From contig NZ_BOMV01000056.1 of assembly GCF_016862375.1 (NCBI RefSeq), positions 88,845-152,844 of the forward strand: a stretch of 64,000 bases of DNA. Reading direction: 5' to 3'. Source of the DNA: Paractinoplanes rishiriensis (GTDB lineage Bacteria > Actinomycetota > Actinomycetes > Mycobacteriales > Micromonosporaceae). Positions 7,850-15,980 of this stretch are shown here, in pieces; position 1 is the first letter of the stretch, and every line of letters starts with the position of its first letter. The translations under genes and the position numbers were made by a program. A model generated the notes under the pieces. That model ran no database searches, was not told where the DNA came from, and saw nothing but the letters and a program-made list of their open reading frames with translations.

Positions 7850-9277
7850 TCACCAGTTGACGGCGATGTATTTCGACTCCAGGTACTCGAGCAGGCCCTC
7901 GTGCCCGCCCTCGCGGCCGATGCCGCTCTGCTTAACGCCGCCGAACGGGGCCGCCGGGTCGCTCACCAGCCCCCGGTTGAGGCCGACCATCCCGGCCTCG
8001 ATCGCCTCGCTCACCCGCAGGCCGCGGGCGAGATCACCGGTGTAGACGTACGCGACCAGGCCGAACTCGGTGTCGTTGGCGTACCGGACGGCCTCCTCCT
8101 CGCCGGTGAACGTGACGATCGGCGCGACCGGCCCGAAGATCTCCTCGCGCAGGATCGCCGCGCCCGGCCGCACGCCGGTCAGCACCGTGGGCGGGTAGTA
8201 GTACCCCGGGCCGTCCGGGCGTTCGCCGCCGGTCACGGCCGTCGCTCCCGACTCCAGCGCCCCCCGCACCAGACCGTCCACCTTGGCCACGGTGTCCTCG
8301 TTGACCAGCGGTCCGACCTGGGTCTTCTCGTCGGTGCCCGGGCCCACCACCAGCGCGGACATCCGCTCGGCCAGCTTGCCGGAGAACGCGGCGGCCACCG
8401 GTTCCTCGACGTAGAAGCGGTTGGCCGCGGTGCACGCCTCGCCGCCGTTGCGCATCTTGGCGATCATCGCGCCGTCCACCGCGGCGTCCAGGTCGGCGTC
8501 GGCGAAGACCACAAACGGCGCATTGCCGCCCAGCTCCATCGACGTGTTCACGACGTTGTCTGCGGCCTGGGCCAGCAGGAGCCGGCCCACCTCGGTCGAA
8601 CCGGTGAACGACACCTTGCGCACCCGCGGGTCGTGCAGCATCCGGCCGACGACCTTGCCGGAACTGCGCGACGGCAGCACGTTGACCACACCGGCCGGCA
8701 CGCCCGCCTCGGCCAGGATCGCGGCCATCGCCAGCGCGGTCAGCGGGGTGTCGCTGGCCGGCTTGAGGATCACGGTGCAACCCGCCGCGAGCGCCGGACC
8801 GATCTTGCGGGTGGCCATGGCGGCCGGGAAGTTCCACGGGGTGACCAGCACGCACACGCCCACCGGCTGGCGCACCACCAGGATCCGGTTGGCGCCGGAC
8901 GGGGCGGTCGCCACCTCGCCGGACCCGCGCACCGCCTCCTCGGCGAACCAGCGGAAGAATTCGGCTGCGTACGTGACCTCGCCCTTCGCATCGGTCAGCG
9001 CCTTGCCGTTCTCCAGGCTGATCAGCTTGGCCAGCTCGGCGGACCGCTCGGTCATCAGCTCGAAGGCCCGGCGCAGGTGCTCGCCGCGTACCCGCGGAGG
9101 CGTGGCCGCCCAGGCCGCGGCCGCGTCGGCCGCCGCATCCACCGCGGCGATCGCGTCCTCCTCCGACCCGTCCGCCACCGACGCGATCACGTCACCGGTC
9201 GCCGGGTCCTTGACGTCGAACCTGGCCCCGGACCGCGCCGGGACCCATTTGCCAGCAATGAAGAGTTCAGTTTCCAC
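7850..9277 (-). CDS. gabD: NAD(P)-dependent succinate-semialdehyde dehydrogenase / aldehyde dehydrogenase
   Basis: 475 aa aldehyde dehydrogenase superfamily enzyme. Motifs: VTPWNFPAAMATRKIGPALAAG (cofactor-binding region), FTGSTEVGR (glycine loop), catalytic Glu in MELGGNAPF and catalytic Cys in GGEACTAANRFYVEE, then EIFGPVAP. The spacing and sequence fit succinate-semialdehyde dehydrogenases that oxidise succinic semialdehyde to succinate. The exact aldehyde cannot be proven. I start at GTG 9277 (VETELFIAGKW) because CATGCT ends 6 nt upstream and no ribosome site is seen. The 45-bp gap to the divergent NACHT gene must hold both promoters. Confidence 0.88.
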   Translation of the reverse strand: METELFIAGKWVPARSGARFDVKDPATGDVIASVADGSEEDAIAAVDAAADAAAAWAATPPRVRGEHLRRAFELMTERSAELAKLISLENGKALTDAKGEVTYAAEFFRWFAEEAVRGSGEVATAPSGANRILVVRQPVGVCVLVTPWNFPAAMATRKIGPALAAGCTVILKPASDTPLTALAMAAILAEAGVPAGVVNVLPSRSSGKVVGRMLHDPRVRKVSFTGSTEVGRLLLAQAADNVVNTSMELGGNAPFVVFADADLDAAVDGAMIAKMRNGGEACTAANRFYVEEPVAAAFSGKLAERMSALVVGPGTDEKTQVGPLVNEDTVAKVDGLVRGALESGATAVTGGERPDGPGYYYPPTVLTGVRPGAAILREEIFGPVAPIVTFTGEEEAVRYANDTEFGLVAYVYTGDLARGLRVSEAIEAGMVGLNRGLVSDPAAPFGGVKQSGIGREGGHEGLLEYLESKYIAVNW

Positions 9278-9322
9278 AACCCCAGCATGGTCCTGGTCCG
9301 GCCGTCCTGCCACGCTTACCGG

Positions 9323-12241
9323 ATGAGGTCACGGGGACTCTCGTTCGCCGACGCCGTCCGTCTGCTCGACGGAGGTTCGGAGCTGGTCGACCGGCTGGGG
9401 CAGGCCGGCGGACTGGCGGCCGGCACGGTCACGGTGGCCAGCGCCGGCACGGTGGATTTCTTCGCCCTGCGCGACCAGGTCGTGCGCTGGGGGCACGCGG
9501 CGGTGCGCTCGTGGCGCGAAAAGGTGCGGGGCCTGAGCCGCTTCGACCGCACCGACCGGATCGTCGCCGCCTACTCGGTGATCGTGCTGGTCGCCTACTT
9601 CGAGGTGCTCGGCGAGTGGCTGGCCGCCCACGGCGTCGACCTGGACGCTGCCGAGATCACCGTCGAGGAGCAGGTGGCCCTCGGCACCCGGAGCGGGCCG
9701 CCGGACAGCTACGCCACGCTGATCACCGCGCTGGTGCGGGACGCGCCACCGCTGCCCAGCCCGGCCCAGCCCTTCGAGACCCTCCGGCGCCGGCTGGAGC
9801 TGCACTACGACATGCTGAACTACGACGTCGGCGCGTTCCTCCAGGGCCTGGCGGCGACGCAGGGCGTCACGATCGGCAAGGATCTGCCATGGGCGGCCGT
9901 GCGGCGCTTCACCGAGCTGTACCGCGGACTCGCCACCGAGATCCCCGAGTTCCGGCTCTGGTCCGAGATGATCGACGCGCAGGCCACCCGCGAGATGATC
10001 CAGGCGGCGGTCGCCCGTCTGCGCAGCGAGCAGGAGATCGCCGACGCCGTCCGGTCGGGGCTGGTCCGGCGCTACGAGGCCCAGCTGGGCAAGCCGATCC
10101 TGAGCGCCGCGAACGCGCCGGCCGACCTGCTCCTGCCCACCCTCCAGCAGGGTTACCAGGACCCGGCCGGCCTGGCCGCCATCGCCGGACCGGACGCGTC
10201 GCCGGCCACCGAGACGTGGTGGGCCACCAACGGCCATTCGGTGCCCGACGTCCAGGACTTCCTGATCGCCCACCTGACCAGCGCACCGGCGACCGGCGGG
10301 CCGATGGTCGTGCTGGGCCACCCCGGCTCGGGCAAGTCGGTGCTCACCCGGGTGCTCGCCGCCCGGCTGTCCACCGCGGACTTCCTCCCGGTACGGGTCG
10401 AGCTGCGCACCGTGCGCGCCGACTCGCCGGTGCAGCGGCAGATCGAGGAGGCGCTCTACCTCGCGCTCGGCGAGTCGGTGACCTGGCCCGACCTGGCGCG
10501 GCGGTCCGGCACCGCCCTGCCGGTGGTGATGATGGACGGCTTCGACGAGCTGCTGCAGGCCACCGGCCAGAACTGGGCCAACTATCTGGAGCAGCTCCAG
10601 GAGTTCCAGCAGCGCGAGGCGGAACTGGGCCGTCCGGTGGCGGTGCTGGTCACCAGCCGGACCGTGGTGGCCGACCGGGCCCGCTTCCCGGAGAACACCA
10701 CCGTGCTGCGGCTCAGCCCGTTCGGCGACGCACAGGTGTCGGCCTGGCTCGGCGTGTGGAACGCGCTCAACGGTGCCGGTTTCGCGGCCCGCGGGGTCCG
10801 CCCGCTGTCCGCCGGGGTGCTGGCGGTGCATCGTGAGCTGGCCGAGCAGCCGCTGCTGCTGTTGCTGCTCGCCCTGTTCGACGGCCGCGACAACCAGCTC
10901 CAGCGGCACGGCGGCGGGATCGGCCGGGTGGAGCTGTACGAACGGCTGTTCCACGACTTCTTCGAGCGGCAGGTGGACAAGTTCGGCACCGCCCTCGGCA
11001 CCGACCAGCGGGACGCCCAGGTGGCCGCCGAGTGGCGCCGGCTCTGCGCGGTCGCGGTGGCGATGCACAACCGCGGCCGCGACGTGGTGTTCGAACCGGA
11101 GCTGGAGTCCGACCTGCGGCACCTGCTCAGCGAGGACGACCGGGCCCCCGAGCCGGGCAGCCGGCCGCTGACCCCGGCCCAGCTCCTGGTCGGCCGCTTC
11201 TTCTTCGTGCACGAGTCCAGGGCCAGCCTCGACACCGGCGCCGCGGAACGCAGCTTCGAGTTCCTGCACGCCACGTTCGGCGAGTTCCTCACCGCCCGGC
11301 GCATCGTGACGGCGCTGACCGAACTGGCCGAGGACCGCGCCTACCTGCGCCGCCGCCCGGGCGCCACGCTCGACGCCGGCTTCTTCCACGCGCTCACGTC
11401 GTTCACCACGATCACCCGGCGGCAGCCGCTCTGGGAGTTCTGCCAGGGCATGGTGACCCGCCTCGACGCTCCGACCCGGCGCGACTGCCGCGAGCTGGTT
11501 CTGGAGCTGCTCGCCGAGGCCGGACACCCGCACCCGACCTGGGCCCTCGGCGGCTACCAGCCGGAACGCAAGACGATGGCGGCCCGGCAGGCCGCGTTCT
11601 CGGCCAACCTGACCTGCCTGGCCGTGCTGCTCAGCGACGGCCCGGTGGACGCGGCCGAGCTGGTCGGCGAGCCCTTGGTGACCAACTGGCGCGGCCAGGC
11701 CCTGCTCTGGATGGGCCAGCTCGAATCCGAGGACACCCGCCGGCTGTGGCAGGCGTTGCGGATCGCCTGGGACCTGGACACCGACCCGGCCAGGCTGCTG
11801 GTCCGCGTGGAGGACGGCACCGACGTCAGCGTCTTCGCATCACTGCCCTGGCCGCCCGAGGAGCGGCCGGCCGCCGGACGGCCGCGATGGGACGTCGCGC
11901 TGCCCGCGCAGACGCGCACCGGGCTGCAACTGCGCAAATCGGCGTTCGCGCAGACCGGGGTGGACTTCCGCGAGCTCTACCACGCGATGATCCCGTTCTG
12001 GCGGCGCTTCGGCGACCTCAGCCACCCGGCCAATCGGGACCGATCCGAATCGGACGTGCGCGCCCTGCTGGAGTTGTTGCTCACCGAGGAACCGGGCGCC
12101 CTGGAGTTCTTCACCGCTTCGCTGGCCAACACCGCCTCCGACGTATGGGACTTCCTGGCCGGCCACCTGGAGACTCAGGACCACCACCGACGGCGGCTGC
12201 TCGGTGCCATGACGCAGTACGGGGACCCGCCCGAGGCGTGA
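9323..12241 (+). CDS. large NACHT-domain NTPase (STAND family)
   Basis: 972 aa, no signal peptide. An N-terminal helical region of ~300 residues precedes a NACHT NTPase: Walker A GHPGSGKS (about 332-339), Walker B VVMMDGFDEL (about 401-410, with the NACHT-type D-x-x-DE), sensor region LVTSRTV, and a winged-helix signature FEFLHATFGEFLTARRI (about 645-661). The C-terminal ~300 residues are helical without obvious repeats. The N-terminal part resembles the NACHT N-terminal helical domains of actinobacterial NTPases. Bacterial NACHT proteins include anti-phage sensors; this one is solitary, with no effector gene beside it. The start (MRSRGLSF) follows a CACGCT hexamer by 6 nt. Function is open: defence or developmental signalling. 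Confidence 0.85.
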   Translation: MRSRGLSFADAVRLLDGGSELVDRLGQAGGLAAGTVTVASAGTVDFFALRDQVVRWGHAAVRSWREKVRGLSRFDRTDRIVAAYSVIVLVAYFEVLGEWLAAHGVDLDAAEITVEEQVALGTRSGPPDSYATLITALVRDAPPLPSPAQPFETLRRRLELHYDMLNYDVGAFLQGLAATQGVTIGKDLPWAAVRRFTELYRGLATEIPEFRLWSEMIDAQATREMIQAAVARLRSEQEIADAVRSGLVRRYEAQLGKPILSAANAPADLLLPTLQQGYQDPAGLAAIAGPDASPATETWWATNGHSVPDVQDFLIAHLTSAPATGGPMVVLGHPGSGKSVLTRVLAARLSTADFLPVRVELRTVRADSPVQRQIEEALYLALGESVTWPDLARRSGTALPVVMMDGFDELLQATGQNWANYLEQLQEFQQREAELGRPVAVLVTSRTVVADRARFPENTTVLRLSPFGDAQVSAWLGVWNALNGAGFAARGVRPLSAGVLAVHRELAEQPLLLLLLALFDGRDNQLQRHGGGIGRVELYERLFHDFFERQVDKFGTALGTDQRDAQVAAEWRRLCAVAVAMHNRGRDVVFEPELESDLRHLLSEDDRAPEPGSRPLTPAQLLVGRFFFVHESRASLDTGAAERSFEFLHATFGEFLTARRIVTALTELAEDRAYLRRRPGATLDAGFFHALTSFTTITRRQPLWEFCQGMVTRLDAPTRRDCRELVLELLAEAGHPHPTWALGGYQPERKTMAARQAAFSANLTCLAVLLSDGPVDAAELVGEPLVTNWRGQALLWMGQLESEDTRRLWQALRIAWDLDTDPARLLVRVEDGTDVSVFASLPWPPEERPAAGRPRWDVALPAQTRTGLQLRKSAFAQTGVDFRELYHAMIPFWRRFGDLSHPANRDRSESDVRALLELLLTEEPGALEFFTASLANTASDVWDFLAGHLETQDHHRRRLLGAMTQYGDPPEA

Positions 12242-12305
12242 TTGGCCGTGATCCGGCGCCTGATTGCGACGGTGCTGGCCGGGCAACGGCCCTAGCGTCG
12301 ATCCC

Positions 12306-13226
12306 ATGAAGGTGGGATTTCTGGGGCTCGGCGTGATGGGCCGGCCGATGGCCACGAACCTCGCCGCGGCCGGCGTCGACCTCGTCGGGTGGAGCCGCTC
12401 CGGCGGCACGATCCCGTGCGCGGACACCGCCACCAGCCCCGGCCAGGTGTTCGAGCGGGCCGGCGTGGTGATCCTGATGCTGGCCAACGCCGAGGCCGTC
12501 GACAGCGTGCTGGGCCGCGGCACCGCGGCGTTCCCGGTGCACGTGGCCGGCCGGACGGTGGTGCACATGGGCACCACCTCGCCGGAGTACTCGGCGGACC
12601 TCGGTGCGGCGGTCGCGGCGGCCGGCGGTCGCTATGTGGAGGCGCCGGTGTCCGGGTCGCGCGGGCCGGCCGAGGCGGGACAGCTGGTCGCCATGCTGGC
12701 CGGTCAGCCGGACGACCGGGAGCGGGTGCGGCCGCTGCTGCGGCCGATGTGCCGGGAGGTGTTCGACTGCGGGCCGGTCCCGCAGGGGCTGCTCCTGAAG
12801 CTGGCCGTGAACACGTTCCTGATCAGCATGGTCACCGGGCTGGCCGAGGCGTTCCACTTCGCGGCCGGGCACGGGCTGGACGCGGGGCTGCTGCGCGACG
12901 TGCTCGACGCCGGGCCGATGGCCAGCTTCGTCTCCCGGGGCAAGGCCGCCAAGCTGGTCGACGGCGACTTCGCGGTGCAGGCCGCGATCCGGGACGTGCA
13001 CTACAACAACCGGCTGATCGTCGAGGCCGCCGCGGCGCGCGGACTGGCCGCGCCGCTGCTCGACGTGTGCGCCGATTTGTTCGCCGAGACCGGGCGCCTG
13101 GGGCACGACGGCGCCGACATGGCCGCGGTCATTCACGCGATGACAGCGCGAAGCGGCTCCGGTACTGCGTCGGCGAGCAGCCGAACCGGCGCTGGAAGTG
13201 CTGCCGCAGCAGGGCCGCCGAGCTGA
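12306..13226 (+). CDS. NAD(P)-dependent beta-hydroxyacid dehydrogenase (3-hydroxyisobutyrate dehydrogenase-like)
   Basis: 306 aa. The N-terminal Rossmann motif is VGFLGLGVMGRPMATNL (residues 3-19). The substrate-binding signature is EAPVSGSRGPAEAGQL, and the catalytic Lys lies in LLLKLAVNTFL. Family members oxidise 3-hydroxyisobutyrate, tartronate semialdehyde or related acids; some are imine reductases. The ATG follows TAGCGT (12293-12298) by exactly 7 nt, a leaderless arrangement. The last ~27 residues are Ser/Gly/Ala-rich and overlap by 98 bp the 3' end of the convergent regulator gene, so the natural family C-terminus (near residue 280) has been extended. Confidence 0.88.
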   Translation: MKVGFLGLGVMGRPMATNLAAAGVDLVGWSRSGGTIPCADTATSPGQVFERAGVVILMLANAEAVDSVLGRGTAAFPVHVAGRTVVHMGTTSPEYSADLGAAVAAAGGRYVEAPVSGSRGPAEAGQLVAMLAGQPDDRERVRPLLRPMCREVFDCGPVPQGLLLKLAVNTFLISMVTGLAEAFHFAAGHGLDAGLLRDVLDAGPMASFVSRGKAAKLVDGDFAVQAAIRDVHYNNRLIVEAAAARGLAAPLLDVCADLFAETGRLGHDGADMAAVIHAMTARSGSGTASASSRTGAGSAAAAGPPS

Positions 13227-14052
13227 ACCCGGCGCGGCCGGCCGCCTCCTCGACCGCCAGGCCGGGTTCCTGCTCCAGCAGCTGCTGGGCGAGCCGCACC
13301 CGCTGCTCCAGGATCCAGGCGTACGGCGACGTGCCGGTGGCCTGCCGGAACCGGCGGGCGAACGAGCGCCGGGACAGGAACGCCCGCCGGGCCAGCAGGT
13401 CGATCGACAGGTCCTCGTGCAGGTTGCCGAGCGCCCAGTCGAGCAGCCGGTCGATGCCCTCGTCACGGCGCGGGCCGGGCGGCAGCGGGACCGGCCGCCG
13501 ACCGGGCACCATCCCCCGGGCCACGGCGTCCGCCGCGGCCTCGCCGTGGCCGGTGCGCACGAGGTGCAGGCACAGGTCGATGCCGGCCGCGGCACCGGCC
13601 GCCGTGAAGATCGGATCGTCGGCCACGAACCGCATCGCGGTGTCGGCCCGCACCCGCGGAAACCAGCCGGTCAGCAACGGGGCATGCCGCCGGTCGGTGG
13701 CGACGGTGCGGCCGTCGAGCAGGCCCGCGGCCGCCATCGTGAACACCGCGGAGCAGGCACCGGCCACCCGCGCGCCGCGATCCACCGCGGCCCGGAGCGC
13801 CTCCGCGACCGCCGGGCTCACCGCACGCGCCGGCGAGCCGGGCGGCGCCACCGCGACCAGGTCGGCCGCCGCCAGCCGGTCCAGCCCCTCGGTCGGCGTG
13901 AGGCACATGCCGCCTGCCATGGGTACCGCCCGGCCCGGCCATTCCGAGACGATCGCGAAGTCGACGGGAAGCGAGGCACCGAACACCTCGCAGTACACGG
14001 CCAGCTCGAACGGCCGGACCGTGGACGACATCAGCACCGCAACGTTGCGCAC
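13129..14052 (-). CDS. GlxA-type transcriptional regulator (DJ-1/PfpI domain plus AraC HTH)
   Basis: 307 aa. Residues ~3-170 form a DJ-1/PfpI-like (glutamine amidotransferase-like) domain with the nucleophile-elbow Cys in RVAGACSAVFTMAAAGLLDG. Residues ~210-300 form an AraC-type double HTH (SIDLLARRAFLSRRSFARRF; EEAAGRAGFSSAALLRQHF). Such proteins sense small nitrogenous metabolites or are degenerate enzymes used as sensors. The GTG start follows CAGGCT (14060-14065) by 7 nt with no ribosome site. It is convergent with, and overlaps, the dehydrogenase gene by 98 bp, and is divergent from the Sua5 gene 81 bp away. Confidence 0.9.
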   Translation of the reverse strand: MRNVAVLMSSTVRPFELAVYCEVFGASLPVDFAIVSEWPGRAVPMAGGMCLTPTEGLDRLAAADLVAVAPPGSPARAVSPAVAEALRAAVDRGARVAGACSAVFTMAAAGLLDGRTVATDRRHAPLLTGWFPRVRADTAMRFVADDPIFTAAGAAAGIDLCLHLVRTGHGEAAADAVARGMVPGRRPVPLPPGPRRDEGIDRLLDWALGNLHEDLSIDLLARRAFLSRRSFARRFRQATGTSPYAWILEQRVRLAQQLLEQEPGLAVEEAAGRAGFSSAALLRQHFQRRFGCSPTQYRSRFALSSRE

Positions 14053-14133
14053 CTCATCGAGCCTGCCAGCGCCGCGGCGCGCCGGGGACAGCCAGTTCGG
14101 CGACCGTGGCCTGGTCGAAACTAAGCTGCCCGG

Positions 14134-14754
14134 GTGGCGAAGTATTTCGACGTGCATCCCGACAACCCGCAGGCGCGCTCGATCCGGCAGGTGGCCGACA
14201 TCATCCGCGGTGACGGCCTGATCGCGTACCCGACCGACTCCTGCTTCGCGCTGGGCTGCCGGATGGGCAACAAGGAGGGCCTGGACCGGATCCGGGAGAT
14301 CCGGCATCTCGACGACCGCCACCACTTCACCCTGATGTGCCGCGACTTCGCCCAGCTCGGCCAGTTCGTGACGATCAACAACGCGTCGTTCCGGGCGGTC
14401 AAGGCGGCGACGCCGGGTCCGTACACGTTCATCCTGCCCGCCACCAAGGACGTGCCGCGCCGGCTGCTGCACCCCAAGAAGCGGACCGTGGGCGTGCGCA
14501 TCCCCGAGCACGTGGTGTGCCAGGCGCTGCTGGCCGAACTGGGCGAGCCGATCGTCTCCAGCACGCTGCAACTGCCCGGCCAGACCGAGCCGATGACCAT
14601 GGGCTGGGAGATCAAGGAGACGCTCGACCACGTGGTGGACGCGGTGGTCGACGCGGGCGAGTGCGGCGTCGAACCGACCACGGTGATCGACCTGTCCCAG
14701 GGCGAGCCCGAGGTGCTGCGAGCCGGCGCCGGCGACCCCGGCCGCTTCGCCTGA
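14134..14754 (+). CDS. L-threonylcarbamoyladenylate synthase family protein (Sua5/YciO/YrdC)
   Basis: 206 aa, soluble. It carries the YrdC fold: GLIAYPTDSCFALGC near the N-terminus, KEGLDRIREIRHLDDRHHFTLMC, and the ATPGPYTFILPAT and KRTVGVRIPEHVV segments that shape the nucleotide pocket. Enzymes of this group make threonylcarbamoyl-AMP for the t6A37 tRNA modification. The sequence is closer to the short YciO-like branch, so its exact role may differ. GTG start with TAAGCT ending 6 nt upstream, again leaderless. Confidence 0.88.
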   Translation: MAKYFDVHPDNPQARSIRQVADIIRGDGLIAYPTDSCFALGCRMGNKEGLDRIREIRHLDDRHHFTLMCRDFAQLGQFVTINNASFRAVKAATPGPYTFILPATKDVPRRLLHPKKRTVGVRIPEHVVCQALLAELGEPIVSSTLQLPGQTEPMTMGWEIKETLDHVVDAVVDAGECGVEPTTVIDLSQGEPEVLRAGAGDPGRFA

Positions 14755-14811
14755 CGTCCCGCTTGACAACATCGCGTCGCGGGCGAGACCAGGGTGGGGA
14801 ACGCCGGAGCG

Positions 14812-15978
14812 CTATGTGAGCCAGTCCAGTGGCACCGCGCCGGCCAGGGCGCCGTACCCCGCCGGGTTGAGGTGCAGGTGGTCGCCCGTGTCGTAGGCCG
14901 GCCGCAACTGGCGCGGGTGGGCCGGGTCGCGGACCGCGGCGTCGAAGTCGGCCACGCCGTCGAAGATCCGGCCGTGCCGGATGGCGTCGTTCGCCGCCAC
15001 CCGGGTGGCCTCGCGCGCGCCGTCCGGGTCGTCGTAGTCGTGGCCGCCGAACGGGGTCAGCGTGGCGCCGTACACCCGGATGCCGCGGGCCTGCGCCCGC
15101 AGCACCACCTGCCGGAACGCGACCAGCAGGTCGCCGGTCACCCGGTCCTGCCCGGCCGCCGTGGCCGGCGCCGTGCCGATGTCGTTGACCCCGGCGAACA
15201 GCAGCATCCGGTCGACGCCGCTGACCGCGAGCACGTCCCGGTCGAGCCGGGCCAGCACGCTGGGGCCGAGGCCGTCGTCGAGCACCCGGTTGCCGCCGGC
15301 CGCCTGGTTGACGACGGCCACCCCGGGCTTGCGGGCGGACAACTGGTCGGGCCAGCGGTCGTTGCCGTCGGTGGTGGAGCCCCGGCCGTCGGTCAGCGAG
15401 TCGCCGACCACCGCGAACACCGGCCCGCCGCAGTCCACCTCGACCCCGCTGATCAGGTACCAGTGTTCGACCCCGGTGGCGCCGGCCAGCTCCGCCTCGG
15501 CGTGCCGGTCGCCGGCCATCAGGTACGACGTGGTGCGCGAGCCGGGATGCGCGGTGAGCGCCGGGCCGGCCTGCCCGCCCGCCAGGTAGACCGAGATCGT
15601 CAGATTTTCCCCCGGCCCGACCGGCGCGGCCACCGGGTCGGAGACGATCTGCGCCCCGGCCGGCACCACCACCGCGGGCCGGCCGCCGAAGGTCAGCGTG
15701 TGCCCGCTGCCCCGGCAGATGTCCGGCACCCCGGCACGGCCGCCGACCGGCCGGGCCACGGCGGCCGCGGTGACCGGCAGCGCCGACCCGCCGAACGCGT
15801 TGGACAGCCGCACCCGCAGCCGGTCGCCGCCGGCCGTCACCCGCACGGTCTGCCGCAGCGTGGTGTCGGCGAGCAGCACGCCGTCGCCGGCGAACGGCGC
15901 CGGCGGCAGGTTGTCCGGCTCGGCGGCCTGCGGCATCGCCGTCCAGGTGTGCACCCAGCTCATAGCTGGACCCGTCAT
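14812..15978 (-). CDS. SGNH/GDSL hydrolase (probable carbohydrate esterase), no signal peptide
   Basis: 388 aa. An N-terminal beta-rich ~170-residue region precedes the SGNH domain. Block I Ser is in FAVVGDSLTDGRGS (about 194-207), block III Asn in LFAGVNDIGT, and the catalytic Asp/His in YDTGDHLHLNPAG near the C-terminus. It closely parallels the Tat-exported SGNH protein two genes upstream but lacks a secretion signal, so it probably acts in the cytoplasm on imported acetylated oligosaccharides. It is last in the four-gene xylan-type operon, starting 2 bp after the GH115 stop. A start at 15963 (MSWVHTW) is an alternative. Confidence 0.85.
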   Translation of the reverse strand: MTGPAMSWVHTWTAMPQAAEPDNLPPAPFAGDGVLLADTTLRQTVRVTAGGDRLRVRLSNAFGGSALPVTAAAVARPVGGRAGVPDICRGSGHTLTFGGRPAVVVPAGAQIVSDPVAAPVGPGENLTISVYLAGGQAGPALTAHPGSRTTSYLMAGDRHAEAELAGATGVEHWYLISGVEVDCGGPVFAVVGDSLTDGRGSTTDGNDRWPDQLSARKPGVAVVNQAAGGNRVLDDGLGPSVLARLDRDVLAVSGVDRMLLFAGVNDIGTAPATAAGQDRVTGDLLVAFRQVVLRAQARGIRVYGATLTPFGGHDYDDPDGAREATRVAANDAIRHGRIFDGVADFDAAVRDPAHPRQLRPAYDTGDHLHLNPAGYGALAGAVPLDWLT

Positions 15979-15980
15979 GG

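Noticed and set aside
7844..9322. N-terminal extension of the NACHT frame through the aldehyde dehydrogenase gene
   Set aside because: The extension is antisense to gabD, has no motif, and the NACHT family starts near 9323 behind a leaderless-type hexamer.
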